Shown: positions 45,001 through 54,278, counted from the first letter of the stretch. The stretch: DNA of 64,000 bases from Imbricaverruca yamaguchii (GCA_034440575.1 JAOTOL010001637.1:3584501-3648500), one strand, 5' to 3'. The notes: a model not told the origin generated them from the sequence alone. Numbers and translations are program-made.

Positions 45001-47025
45001 GAAAACGAATTGCGGTGCACATTGTGTGATACTGATCTCATTTGTGTAGGAACTCATAGCTGTTTGTGGTAGGAACCTATAGTTGTAACGTTTCACATGG
45101 CTCGATTGACCTTCATTGTCCGGGCTTCCAACATCAATTACTTATACTTTGGAATGTTATTAATGCGAGCATCAGCCCCACACAATGCAGCCATTCAACA
45201 CAAATTAGTTGTTTTCGCGCAATAGCTGGGATGAAAGTCGGAAAAAATAAAAGCATGTCACAGCACAGCAGTGATAAAGTAATTGCAAACGTATCTCACT
45301 GACGTCTCACTGACAGAAGTATCAGGTGGTGTACCACACCTCGGTGTGACAGGTATGTCCGACTGTCAATCATATCTCGCTGTGGCGGGCATGTCGAATT
45401 GTTAGTCATACCTCACTGTGACATGTATGTCACAGTGCCACACCTCACTATGTCAGTTGTATCAGACTGTCTTCGCCGTGGCAGGTGTTCGGACGCCACC
45501 CAGAACCAGATCGACACGGCTGATCAGATCGATACCACCAACTTCTACCTGGAGATCGGTATGGCACAGGTTCGTCGGCTCTCTGTGATGCTCGTGCTCT
45601 TGGGCCTACGTAGCCAATCATAACTCGACTGGCTTGTCGGAACATGGATGAGACGGGACCCCGCTGAACGTCTTCGGACGTCTAAATTTACGTAGGAACA
45701 GTGCATTGGAGTCGGAATGGGTCGGTTGTGACCCATTACTTGCTGACTGGGTTATGAATCGGCCAAAACACGTCGCTGACATCGGCTTTGCTTGGCATGA
45801 TTCAATATGATGTGGGTCTCACTGCTCAGATGTTTTGTCCAAATATTTTACGAGATTATGTGTACATGTGGTGCCAGTGCTGAGATGTCCGCGTGAGAAT
45901 GTGTCATGGGTATACGCCCAACGTATCATACAATCAATTTTGGGGAAAGGGAATGTCATCCCATGGATTGACCATGAGGGTCAGCAGTTTTTTTTTTGGG
46001 GGGGGGGAAGGGGAGGGGTGGCTACATAGGATCCCATGAGTCCAGAAGAAATCGCGTGGGGGAGGGGAAATAGGCTACTCAGGAGGTAATTGCCCACCCA
46101 AAATATATGAAAACAACGCCCATGCTTTGGTCTTATCGTACTAACGAAATGCCTTTGGTAGTATCGAAGCAAAGCTTCGTGTACGTGACTTTCTGAAATG
46201 TATATGCTAGATAGAGAGGTAATAGTGAAGTCCGCGGTGTGCTTTGCATATTATGTCCTTCATTATTCAGTTCAATCATTTGATATCTACGAATTGAAAT
46301 TGATCTCATTTTTCGTTCATTAGCACATGCATGGAAATTATTGTATCGCTTCTATTCACTATGCAGTTTAGTATGATTTTGTCTCCTAGCTGCAGCTGTG
46401 GTCACATGACTGGACCCAGCAAAATCACTCACCCGAGCCTAGTTCATGTGGAAAATATCTGTACGTTATAATCCCTGGAGCCCGTCATAAGCTGCCTTTC
46501 TATGTACGATATGCCCATCTGCAGTTCCCGTTCCGATCGTGACTTATGATGCACCCGCGCCCAGTCTCCCGTTCCAATCGTGACGCATGATGCACCTACA
46601 CCTAGTCTGCCACTCCGACCGTGACGAATAAAACACCCACCCCCATTATCCCGTTCCGATCGTGAAGTATGATACACCCACGCCCAGTCTCCAGTTCAGA
46701 TTCTCACGTATGATGCACCCACGCCCAGTCTCCCGTTCTGGTCGTGACGTATGAAACACCGACGTCCCGTTTTTCGTTCTGCTCGCGACGCCCGTTGTGT
46801 GTGTGCGCCCCTTAACAGCGCAGCCGTGTCTCGCGTCGCCAGTTCGGCGCCTGGTGCCTGTGGTCTGCGTCGGTCGGCCTCACCGTCTGCGCCGTGCTCA
46901 AGATGTGCAAGTTCCACCAGGACGAGAACATCCGGTCGAGCATGGCGCGCGAGCGCCAGCGCCAGCGCATCATTCGCAGCGGCCGCAGTCCGCGCTACGA
47001 GAATCTGCATGACGGCGTGGATTAG
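32948..47025 (+). CDS. TMEM179: TMEM179-like four-pass membrane protein, five coding exons
   Basis: Five exons, 32948-33042, 42935-43111, 44100-44228, 45485-45569 and 46843-47025, join in frame to 669 nt (222 residues plus TAG), close to the ~230 residues of vertebrate TMEM179. Every intron starts with GT and ends with AG, and phases agree (2, 2, 2, 0). The protein shows four hydrophobic segments in exons 1, 2, 3 and 5. Family-like blocks are LKDFR-x-KCLLFTSGD, VPQWAPAIYCYY, LGYEVWCNSIT, FYLEIGMAQFGAWCLW and a short basic tail. TMEM179 proteins are multi-pass membrane proteins of poorly known function, mainly neural in vertebrates. The assignment rests on my recognition of the family pattern, not a search. 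Exon 1 follows an AG acceptor (32938-32939), so a 5'UTR exon lies upstream. Intron 1 (9,892 bp) hosts a nested CR1 LINE. No polyadenylation signal was identified close to the stop. Confidence 0.9.
33043..33532. other. Start of TMEM179-like intron 1; no gene
   Basis: AT-rich intron sequence with an A-rich tract near 33355-33380. The 5' region of the CR1 element probably begins here, but its boundary cannot be placed. Confidence 0.45.
33533..34750 (+). pseudogene. CR1 LINE ORF1: coiled coil plus SGNH-type esterase, broken
   Basis: A start at 33533 gives a basic N-terminus and a heptad-like coiled coil (TLEEEIMTLKAEVSKLKAAL). After a frame change near 33910, an SGNH-hydrolase-like domain follows. 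It has the nucleophile block VLVIGDSRV, the HVGVNNI block (family GxND region) and, after the MITE at 34279-34553, the DALHFSEKG block with the catalytic Asp/His pair. An in-frame TGA follows GDSRV directly, and another stop lies near 34665, so the copy is dead. Esterase-bearing ORF1 proteins are established for CR1-clade LINEs, where ORF1p binds RNA. It ends just before ORF2. Confidence 0.88.
34271..34561 (+). mobile_element. 275-bp hAT MITE with exact 8-bp target duplications
   Basis: The body at 34279-34553 begins CAGTGTAAAATAATT and ends with the near-complement AATAATTTTAGGACACTG. It is flanked by CTCCCCTG at 34271-34278 and 34554-34561. The CAGTG termini and 8-bp duplication identify a non-autonomous hAT element. 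The fragment at 5723-6645 shows the same LINE position without the insertion. Confidence 0.95.
34764..39440 (+). pseudogene. CR1 LINE ORF2: endonuclease and reverse transcriptase, broken
   Basis: The N-terminal part (34764 to about 35440) is an apurinic-like endonuclease with FNAQSIRSKFDE, the metal-binding glutamate in ITEAW, and ILGDFNLKG. After a frameshift near 35441 the SDHNIV block with the catalytic His follows. Coding is interrupted at 36112 and resumes at 38071 behind the inserted element, in frame once the duplicated target is counted once. Reverse transcriptase blocks are YLDFSKAFDKVPH, SGVPQGSVLGP and the catalytic FVDD near 38900. A second frameshift near 39000-39040 precedes YVRPHLEYC and RVQKRATKMVNG. 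A functional enzyme is not possible from this copy. Confidence 0.92.
36104..38079 (+). mobile_element. 1,958-bp non-coding element with 9-bp target duplication (MULE-like?)
   Basis: The body at 36113-38070 is flanked by GGTGAGGAT at 36104-36112 and 38071-38079. Removing one copy restores the LINE reading frame exactly. The termini are imperfect inverted repeats (about AGGGTGGGAA against AGCGTGGGAA, with a second match at CCTGGAGT ~23 bases in). TTTTTATTCTCCGA-type words recur in the same orientation near both ends (about 36161, 36196, 37968, 38027). No transposase frame is visible. A 9-bp duplication suits Mutator-like elements, but the class remains inferred. Confidence 0.8.
39511..39803. 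other. Intron 1 of TMEM179-like gene, no feature
   Basis: Nothing recognised. Confidence 0.4.
39804..40448. promoter_or_regulatory. Cluster of AGGTCA/TGACCT words in intron 1
   Basis: Eleven exact AGGTCA or TGACCT hexamers (three and eight) lie within about 650 bases, where chance would give fewer than one. The hexamer is the half-site of many nuclear receptors. The spacing is irregular, and some copies overlap as TGACCTGACCT. The cluster may be an intronic regulatory patch, but a degenerate repeat rich in GACCT would look the same. Confidence 0.35.
40449..42934. other. Rest of intron 1, no gene; GC-rich patch
   Basis: Most of the stretch is AT-rich. A GC- and CpG-richer patch lies at about 42160-42560. 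It contains open frames on both strands that resemble no known protein, and it may be an old repeat or a regulatory island. Confidence 0.4.
42935..43111 (+). CDS. TMEM179: TMEM179-like coding exon 2
   Basis: The acceptor is ACAG at 42931-42934 and the donor GTGAGT at 43112. The exon encodes the first extracytoplasmic loop (KCLLFTSGDYREQDG, VPQWAPAIYCYY) and the second membrane segment with ILVAAYGIVACVLQAI. The alternative acceptor four bases downstream would break the frame with exon 1. Confidence 0.93.
43112..43775. other. Intron 2, no feature in its first part
   Basis: No coding or repeat structure recognised. Confidence 0.45.
43776..43950 (+). repeat. tRNA-Leu/Ser-like SINE (family 3), copy 2, in TMEM179 intron 2
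   Basis: Head with GATGGCCGAGTGGTTAAGG and B-box-like TCCCGGGTTCAACACTC. The body ends in CCAATAAACAG. It aligns along its length with the minus-strand copy at 4441-4620 but is much more GC-rich. The minus-strand copy appears to have decayed by CpG loss, so this copy may be younger. Confidence 0.87.
44100..44228 (+). CDS. TMEM179: TMEM179-like coding exon 3
   Basis: The acceptor is CCAG at 44096-44099 and the donor GTGAGT at 44229. It encodes the third membrane segment (FVEMVMCIAFTFAALVAALF) followed by the family block LGYEVWCNSIT. GC-rich codons. Confidence 0.93.
44229..44518. other. Intron 3, first part, no feature
   Basis: Nothing recognised. Confidence 0.4.
44519..44672 (-). repeat. 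tRNA-derived SINE (family 1), copy 3, in TMEM179 intron 3
   Basis: On the minus strand TTTAGGGGTAAGTTGCCC is the A-box region and GGTGGGTTCTAGTCTCACC the B-box. The core has GGCCAATCGG but has lost part of the GAGAGATT segment before TGGCGACTCTACATGAC. The tail is ATCAATAACCACC. It is a decayed copy. Confidence 0.87.
44673..45334. other. Intron 3, middle part, no feature
   Basis: AT-rich intron sequence, nothing recognised. Confidence 0.4.
45335..45495 (+). repeat. 36-bp minisatellite running into the exon 4 splice acceptor
   Basis: Units start at about 45335, 45371, 45407 and 45439 (36, 36 and 32 bp apart), each containing ACCTCRSTGTGACAGGTATGTC-like sequence. A fifth, partial unit from about 45471 reads CCGTGGCAGGTGTTCGGAC. 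In it the CAG of the unit is the exon 4 acceptor and the following bases are exon sequence. The array therefore carries several AG/GT-type decoys directly before the real acceptor. Confidence 0.75.
45485..45569 (+). CDS. TMEM179: TMEM179-like coding exon 4
   Basis: The acceptor is GCAG at 45481-45484. The donor is GTTCGT at 45570, weaker than the GTRAGT donors of the other introns. It encodes CSDATQNQIDTADQ and the conserved FYLEIGMAQ block, the segment between the third and fourth membrane spans. It brings the frame to phase 0. Confidence 0.9.
45570..46526. other. Intron 4, no feature in its first part
   Basis: Contains poly-T/poly-G tracts near 45988-46010. No other feature was seen. Confidence 0.4.
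46527..46790 (+). repeat. 41-bp minisatellite upstream of exon 5
   Basis: Six full units and a partial one start at about 46527, 46568, 46609, 46650, 46691, 46732 and 46773, exactly 41 bp apart. A typical unit contains CCCGTTCCGATCGTGACG and TGATGCACCCACGCCCAG. The array ends about 50 bases before the exon 5 acceptor. Confidence 0.93.
46843..47025 (+). CDS. TMEM179: TMEM179-like coding exon 5 (last membrane segment, stop)
   Basis: The acceptor is CCAG at 46839-46842. In phase 0 it reads FGAWCLWSASVGLTVCAVLK (fourth membrane segment). A charged cytoplasmic-type tail with HQDENIRSSMARERQRQR and PRYENLHDG follows, ending in TAG at 47023-47025. Very GC-rich. Confidence 0.93.
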   Translation, partial: FGAWCLWSASVGLTVCAVLKMCKFHQDENIRSSMARERQRQRIIRSGRSPRYENLHDGVD

Positions 47026-48618
47026 CGGCCGCGGCGCTGGGCCGTCTGCTGTCGGGTACGAGACGGCGACGTGCGTCCTCTCGGCTGGGGGCTGGGTTCG
47101 AGGGTCAGGAATTACGGAATCGGAATCAGACCACATCTGATTCCGAGAGTTCGGAATCAGACGTGATCCGGTGATGTGCGGGGGTGCAGATCCGCCGTCC
47201 GGAGTTGTCGCGGCCATCGCTGCGCAAAATCAGACTCCGTACAATTACGGCATAATGCTTGTGTCCGGCTTGTGTACGAAACTTTTGAGAGCGCGTTTTG
47301 TCGGTTAACACATGGTCAGACATGTGTCCAGAGACATGTCTGAGCTCAGCGGGGTCTGCGTCTGCTCCCCGGACTGGCTCAGACCCAGACTGGAATTGGG
47401 TCCGCTGCGCGTGACTGGTGGGATGTGTCCGTCCGTCCCCCGAGCTGACCCGGGCTGCATGGGCCCACCGGGTGGAAGGCGAGCCGACTAGCACGTGATC
47501 GCCGTCGCGCCCCGACCGCGGTAGCCTGATAGGTCAGGTCAGGTCAGGTCAGTCCGTCCACCGGCGCCGCTCGGCGTCGTCTCGACCCCACACCCGCGAC
47601 GGAGCCCCAGCGCGATCTCGGCTCAGGCTGTGTCTCCGGTCCGCCACGACCGGAGCTGGCAGCGGTGCTTCAGGGCACTGCTTCTGCCGAACAGGCACCT
47701 GGTTAACCGCTGTTCCGGTACCCAGCTTCCTATGTGCAGTAAAGCATTCGTATCAAACAGAAAGTACTCGCCGACGTCTGTAGTCGCAAATGTGCGCACT
47801 GGCTCGACTACCTATTCTGCGTGTGTTATTCGTTGGGAGTGCCGTAAGTGGTCAAGTGGCAGGTAGCTGTTATCCGAGAGAACTAGTAGGTGCTAGATGA
47901 TGGCACACGTAACCCTTTCTTGGTATGACGTGTAGCGTCCTGTGGTTGTCGGATGTATTCGCAAGCATGTATCTGGTACTGCCTTAATACTGTATTTATT
48001 ACTGTGTTTAGCACTTTTGTGTCCGCTTCGTTTCCTTTCTGAGCAGGATCGAGACGGTGGTGTTATTAGACTGGTATTGCACGTACGTTGACAATGTCTA
48101 GGAACGTTGTAGGTTTTCTGGTGCGTAGACTTGATGATCTTCATATTGAAAACAGACATGCTGTTGGCTGGTCATGTCAAGATGAGTCGCACACACTATT
48201 ATGCAAAAAGCATAGGTCATGCACCGCCCATTGGCCGCTGTTGAGTGTGCCATTCATGATATTACACTTCGACAGCCTGTGATGTGTGTGTATCGCTTGC
48301 AGTAGCAGTGATGATAACCGTTATCTCCAGGTGGGAATATATACCTGAGTGAATCATTTTTTTTCTCTTCAATTTGTAAAGTATATCGGGGCAATTAATC
48401 CGTGAGGAAGACAACCTTCCGTATTCCAAGCGAGCTGTTTTATAGTGATGTTCAAAATGTTGCATTAGTTGACCAGATAATGTTTCGCAGCCATCGTCAG
48501 TCGCATTGGAAATCTTGTGCCAAAACGTCTTTTGCCACTAAGGCGATGTTTTTGTGGGCATCAACGCGAAAATTGCTATCCCGGATTACCTTTTTTATAT
48601 AGTGTAGGAATTTACGCG
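47026..48618. other. 3' flank of the TMEM179-like gene; presumed 3'UTR, no further gene
   Basis: A GC-rich stretch to about 47700 may be 3'UTR. It holds a short (AGGTC)n run at 47531-47552. No AATAAA or ATTAAA was seen soon after the stop, so the transcript end is not placed. The rest is unique-looking sequence. Confidence 0.4.
47531..47552 (+). repeat. (AGGTC)n pentanucleotide run
   Basis: Four AGGTC units in tandem create overlapping AGGTCA hexamers. Confidence 0.9.
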
Positions 48619-49422
48619 CAGTGGCGGATAAGTGAAGTGGGGAGTTAATCCAGCTACTTGCGTACTAAATGTAAGCAAGCAAGAATTTGCTCCTGAACAG
48701 CAAGAAAAAATGACTCACATTCAATTTAAATACCAATGTAGCAAAGTAAAACTTTTGTATATTACTTTTTTCGTCGGGAAATTACGTGGACATCTTTTTA
48801 ATTTCTACTTTGGGTCAGCGGGTGACTTATGCGATGCTAACGATATCCGATGGTCGCATGGACGCACAAGGTGGTCCCACAACGTGAACCTGGAGGCACA
48901 GTCTGATGTGGCTTCCTTGGATGTGCATGCACAGCCACTTACATTCCTTGGATGGCCATCATTTGTCAAAAATGCAGTGAAATATTGGCTGCCTTCGTGC
49001 AACTGCAACTGATGAAAGAGTTGGAGGTGCAGTACGGTGCAATACTTTGACAGAGCGAAACTGTGACATATGTCCCGAATTGGATATAATTATGTGATCG
49101 CTGTTCGATTGGGCTGCTGTAGATCAGCCAGTGTCGGACGGATTCAATAATTTTGATTGAGGCACTTGTCCTGAAGGGACACCATTTTCCCGGAGGGGAA
49201 TGGCTTTTTGTCGATAAGCTGGGGGTGGTGGATTCGAGGATTATGCAGGGCAGCCACATATCTATCGGGAGGGGGGGGCGGCATATGTCACAGTCTCCTG
49301 GATCCGCCAAGTACAGGGATGGTACCATGTCGATGTTTGGCAACGTAGACGTGGTGTTTGACGTGCTGACCTGGGGTAGGTTGCGATGCGATGTGTTGTG
49401 GACCATGGGGGAGGGGGAAGCG
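48619..49422. other. Unresolved sequence with hAT-like terminal motifs
   Basis: CAGTGGCGGATAAG at 48619 and CTGGATCCGCCAAG at 49298-49311 form an inverted pair like hAT termini, but their flanks show no matching 8-bp duplication. A 201-codon minus-strand open frame at 48966-49571 is Pro/Ser/Thr-rich and unrecognised. Confidence 0.3.
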
Positions 49423-50132
49423 CAATGGGCGGATCCAGTCACTGGTTGGGGGAGGGGGGGTCGAACCCGAAGTTCAACTGGCGACGGAGAGGGGGTGGGG
49501 GGAGTCGAAGTTTGACTGGCCGCCAGGAGTGGGTTGTGGTTGAAACCTGGGGCTGTGAAGGAACAGCTCACTTAAACATTGTTTGACCACGTTTTATTGG
49601 AATTTTATGTTTTGTACATGCTCTATTTATATATTTCATGGAGATTTGATGAAATACCATAGTCTCGTACACATTTCATTGTGTGCATTGTTTATTTTGT
49701 TGCCTTTGCACATGTTCTGAATGGGAATGTCCGTAGGAGTTGAATGAAACGAAAACAGTAAATCACGAAGACATTACTTTAAAAAAAACGAACATCTCAG
49801 TTGCGCACGGAAGAAACATGGCAGGGAAGCATCAACGCAGCAGCGGTGGGCGCGGCAGCAAACTTGAGATGTCAGCTCTGCCCTGGAATCCGCGTCGAGC
49901 TGCGCTCCAGTCACACTTTGCGGTCCGCCAAGAAGAGCAAAGCCGGAGCAGAGGAGGGAGAGTTCGGCTCAGACTTGAGGAAACAATAAAAAATCGCCTT
50001 GTGGTGTTGCACTGCACCCTATGTGGTCGGGTTTTACTTTAAAGAAACTGACCATACATGGGTATTCTTATTGGTGGACATGAAAAGTAAGTCATTCTTG
50101 AGCATGGTCATTATGTCGCAGGTAGATCGGCA

Positions 50133-50959
50133 TTAACCCGCGCCGTCTTTCCTGTCAAATCCTCCTACCCCATCTCGGGGAGGGGGAGGCGGTTGAATAC
50201 CCCCCTCTAAAATCCAAACTAAGTATCGCAGGAAAACGAAAGATGTGTCAACGGAAAGCGCACGACGAATAGGGTCCGGGTCCACCTTCCCCCACAAAAA
50301 AATCCCCAAAAGTGACGTTACCAGGAGGGCTAGATTTTCACGACTTACATTATGTTCTTTACTCTGGGGAGTTCATTTTGGGGGATATATGACAAAAATA
50401 TTTGGAATGAGAAAAGGACAGCGAAATCTACCAGGTCTATATTTTTTGGGCCCCCAATTTTTTTTTTAATTCCGAAATTTTGAGTTTTTAAGTTTTCTTT
50501 CATTTTCCTTTTACAATGGGTAGAGCAGGCCGAGAAACGTTGTTGGAAGTCAACTTGTCCTAACAAAAAATGCTTACTTTAGCCAGAATCCTGTGTTTGA
50601 ACTGCAATAGGGCAAACACGCAAAATTTATATGTAGTCAAAAACGAAAAAAGAACGAAAAATGCAACCAGTACGTTTGGTTGCATACGTAAAGATAAGCA
50701 AATGCTGAAAGCTACATTCACATATCTGTATCCGTTAAAGCGCGACGACTGGTTGAAGGTTTTTGGAGGTGACCTCACGACCTTGACTAACTCGTTGACC
50801 CTAGATGACCTGACCTAACAATTATGAATCAGCATGTCAAATTGATGTGTGAAAAGGTATGCCAAATTTGGGCGCGCTGCCGCGCGCCGTTCATCCGCTA
50901 TCCGCGGAAAACCTGAGGGAGGCGGTTGAAGACCCCTCCCCCGAGACGGGACGGGTTAA
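50133..50959. mobile_element. 819-bp TTAA-flanked MITE (piggyBac-like)
   Basis: The body at 50137-50955 starts CCCGCGCCGTC and ends GACGGGACGGG, imperfect inverted repeats. It is flanked by TTAA at 50133-50136 and 50956-50959. TTAA targets and CCC-type termini fit piggyBac-like non-autonomous elements; Kolobok elements also use TTAA. Subterminal G-rich GGGAGGCGGTTGAA words appear near both ends. No transposase frame was seen. It lies inside the presumed hAT element. Confidence 0.65.
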
Positions 50960-51368
50960 TCAAACGTGAACAGTTACTTTATATGGATCGCACTGTTTTG
51001 TTTGGTCATTCTGTATATGTGAAGATATTAGTGACATTATTTTACGTGTTTTTTTAGTGTGGGGCTCATTTACAGATAAACCTCAACTTGCAAAAAAATC
51101 TGGAAAAAAATAGTGCTATTTTCCTCGTATCCCTACGACAATGATCAGACATAATTGTTTGCGGTCGTTATTCCCATACAGTGCAGGTGTAATGTTCTTT
51201 GCTATACAATCTACGACAGAGACAATTTAAGTGTATCAGTGAGTTCGTAGTTACAATAGCAACTACAAACTCACCGGCAACAATAACAAATCCAATGACA
51301 AAAAGGGGCGCATGCCAGTAGCATTTAAAAACGAACTAAATCTATATATGTACCTTGTACTTCATTCC

Positions 51369-52623
51369 TTAGTGCAGCCGTATCCTCAGTTTCATCCGAC
51401 GGCCGCCAGACGCTGCGAAGGCGTCGACGACGTCGCTGGTGGGAGGCAGGCTGTCGCGGTGGGCCTGGAGCAGGACGAGCGCCTCGAGGCGATTTTCGGC
51501 CATCGTCGTTCGCAAAGCGGTCAGCGTGCGAGTTACCTTCGAGAAGGTACGCTCAGCCTCTGCTGTGGATGCAGGGATGACGGCCAGTACTCGGAGGAAC
51601 TTGTGGATGGACGGAAATACGTCCGCCACACACTCATTGAGAGCGCCGATCGCCTTGACGGGGTCGCTGTGCTGCGGCCTCCTGTTCCACATCGCCTTCC
51701 ACACATCGAACTCTGCCTTGAGCTGGCATCGGTGCAGCCCAACAGACTGCGGTACTGCACCTACGTCGGGTACAGCTGGTCCCACCTGGATATCCTCACC
51801 CTCTTTGGCAGGAGGTGGGCGATGCCGAATGCCCTCCTCTGATGGCTCTCGAAGCGTGCCTGCAGGTCTGTGCGCACCGCGTCGATGGCCGGGCTGAAGG
51901 TGTTCACGCGGAAGTACCCTTCCACAGACAGATCGGTGCTGGCGTTGTTCCGGTGGATAGGCCTGCCCACCAGGCGAGGTTTCCTTGTCTCCACGCCGAG
52001 TCTCGTTGCCAGCGAGCAAACGTTCGTCATGATGGCCGCAAACTCCTTCTCGCTCTCTTGTCGCATGCCGTCAAGAACTGACCTCACCATATCCACCAGT
52101 TACAGGGACGCGATGAGGTCTGCACTCTGTCCTTGGAGCGCCAGGGCCAGCGGTCGCAGAATGCCGGACAGTCGCTGTGCAACAGCCAGACCCACCAGGA
52201 ACTCTGTGTGACTGACGGCGCTGAGAAGCTGCGCGGCCTTGGCACTAGTGCGGCGATCCAGCCACTCCGTCATGAGCTGCAGAGCCAGGAAGATGGCAGA
52301 GTTACTCCAGAAAACGGTTCACGGCGTCGTGACGCTCGATGGGCCGAGTCTTGCACAGCGTCAGCAACTTCAGCCGATGCCCGTCCTCCAGCTCCGTATT
52401 TTGCGCGTCATGTAGCAGCTCCTCTCGCTTTGCCCCATCGGTTAGGAACACCACCACTGACTCCATCGTACCGGTGGCGTTGCGCACTACGCACACCTCG
52501 TCCATCTTCGACGTAGCCAGATTCAGCGCGTGCGCAGCGCAATGAAAGTAATGCGCCAGTGGTGCGCTGGCCTGGAGGTGCGCACATACGCCAACTATTT
52601 GACTGGCCATTGCTGATACTCAA
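51369..52623 (-). pseudogene. hAT superfamily transposase, decayed (P52rIPK/zinc-finger MYM-like)
   Basis: Read on the minus strand, the N-terminal remnant at 52302-52610 carries HYFHCAAHALNLA, the conserved CxxHxLNL region of the hAT catalytic domain. Middle pieces follow in shifted frames (51761-52096). The C-terminus at 51369-51760 is a clear hAT dimerisation region: IPASTAEAERTFSK, RTTMAENRLEALVLL. The N-terminal BED-type zinc finger and first catalytic block are missing, and stops and frameshifts separate the pieces, so it is inactive. Confidence 0.92.
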
Positions 52624-53044
52624 AAGGTCAGATACTCAAAATATGTTTTAATTGAAAGGCTTTTTACAGGGGCAGCACATCTAAGATAAATACCTGCATA
52701 TATGAAAACTATGAAGGCACAAAACATGTATGGACTTACCTTTTGCCCTATTTTTAGAGAATAAATCCTTTATGGAAAGTGGACGCTTCATATCTACTCG
52801 TATAGCGATAGCTCTGCCTCTTGCTGTAGGAAGAAGGAATAATGGATAAATAAGCAAGCAGGCATGACACAATCATGTATTCAATGAAACAAAAACCTAT
52901 TAGATTTGGATAGCTAACAAGAGAAACCTTCACTTGTTACTTAGTTTTTTTTTGTGTTTGTTGGGGGGGGCTAATTTGTACTGTTAGCCCCCCAGATTTG
53001 ATCGGGGCGACTAAAGCCCCTTTTGCCCCCTGGATCCGCGAGTG

Positions 53045-54278
53045 AGGAGGATACTATTCCAAAATATACAAAATGCCGTCATTTGTAGTAGTTGCAGCGT
53101 TGCAACAACAAACTCAGAGCATGCTATCCCTTCATGAAATCAAACAAACAATTCTGCTTTCCGGAAATTTTACCTTAGGTCAAGGTTATTAAACTGAAGT
53201 CTGGTGATTTTTTTCTTAATCGTAGGTAGGAGAAAACGTTTCATGCAGAATATGATATCAGAATGATATAGACATTCTGCTTTCAAATATATGACAAGGT
53301 CAATAACGTTAGGTCAAGTCAAGTATCATGTATATTCTACACTGTCGTCTTGTGTGTGTAGTTGGGATTTTTGTGCGCGTCAGCTGCTTCGGTGATATTG
53401 TGCAGGCACTTATGCCGAATTGTGTTCCTTGTGAAGTGAAATTTGAATTCGGTTTCAGAGCCAAGTAAGTAGTACAACATGATATTAGGTGGACAACAAA
53501 AGACCTGAGATGACCCGAATTCGCGTGACCGGACCTTATTTGTTTCTGTTTCGTGGGCAAATATAAACAGGTGCAAAATGTAGGACAGTAGGAACAAATG
53601 GCAAACGTGAGAGGAGTTTTCATATAGGTGCGAGTGACACGAATATTGTCACAGGGTGCTGCACCCAGAAGCATTTCTGGCCGCGCCGCTGTCAGTACCT
53701 GTAACCATTACCCTCGTGGAAGTAAGGTTAATCTCGCTGCTAAGAGAATATGCTTTTCTGATGGCATCGATATCCATCGATCGAAGTGTGCCACGAGAGC
53801 AGCGGTGTCTCAAGCAGATTCAATGGCTGTGACGACTTGGTAAATATTAATACATGGGTGACATGGGTACCAACTGATGGTAAGGTGAACCGTAGGTCAC
53901 GACGAGGCAACTAATGCACAGAAGGCTGCTCGGGAAGATACTGTAAAGCCGTAACTTATCCCACACCGATTACTGTGACAGACCAGGGCAGTGGTGTACG
54001 CACCGTCCACCACGGTTGGATTTATACTTTGTAATCCTGGATGAGGACAGGACAATTCCTGAGTGGCGAAATACCGAGAGAATATTTTCACTCACATCTG
54101 AGACGTCAGAATGCCACATTGCAGTTTCCAGTGAATCTGTAGCACTTTATTGCAGGGTAATTCATTGTCGAATAATACCAATAAACGTCCAAACCGAAAA
54201 CACGGATATTAATTTTGTGAAGAGGATCGTGCTACGGATGGGAAAAAATCCAGGAAAAGCCCGTTTTCCCCGACCATG
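53045..54278. other. No gene recognised
   Basis: Short open frames only. Confidence 0.4.

Larger units (their letters stand above)
49423..53044 (-). mobile_element. Probable decayed hAT transposon
   Basis: CAATGGGCGGATCCAG at 49423 and the inverted CTGGATCCGCGAGTG ending at 53044 could be the termini of an element that contains the hAT transposase remnant at 51369-52623 on the minus strand. GGCGGATCCAG-type ends occur in P52rIPK-like hAT elements, as I recall. No matching 8-bp flanking duplication is visible, so the outer limits are tentative. The transposase content is much more certain than the ends. Confidence 0.5.

Noticed and set aside
45335..45470. CRISPR-like array (36-bp units)
   Set aside because: The units are contiguous tandem copies without distinct spacers, in a eukaryotic intron.
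51312..52545. Plus-strand frames of 130-180 codons
   Set aside because: They are antisense shadows of the hAT transposase, whose motifs are clear on the minus strand.
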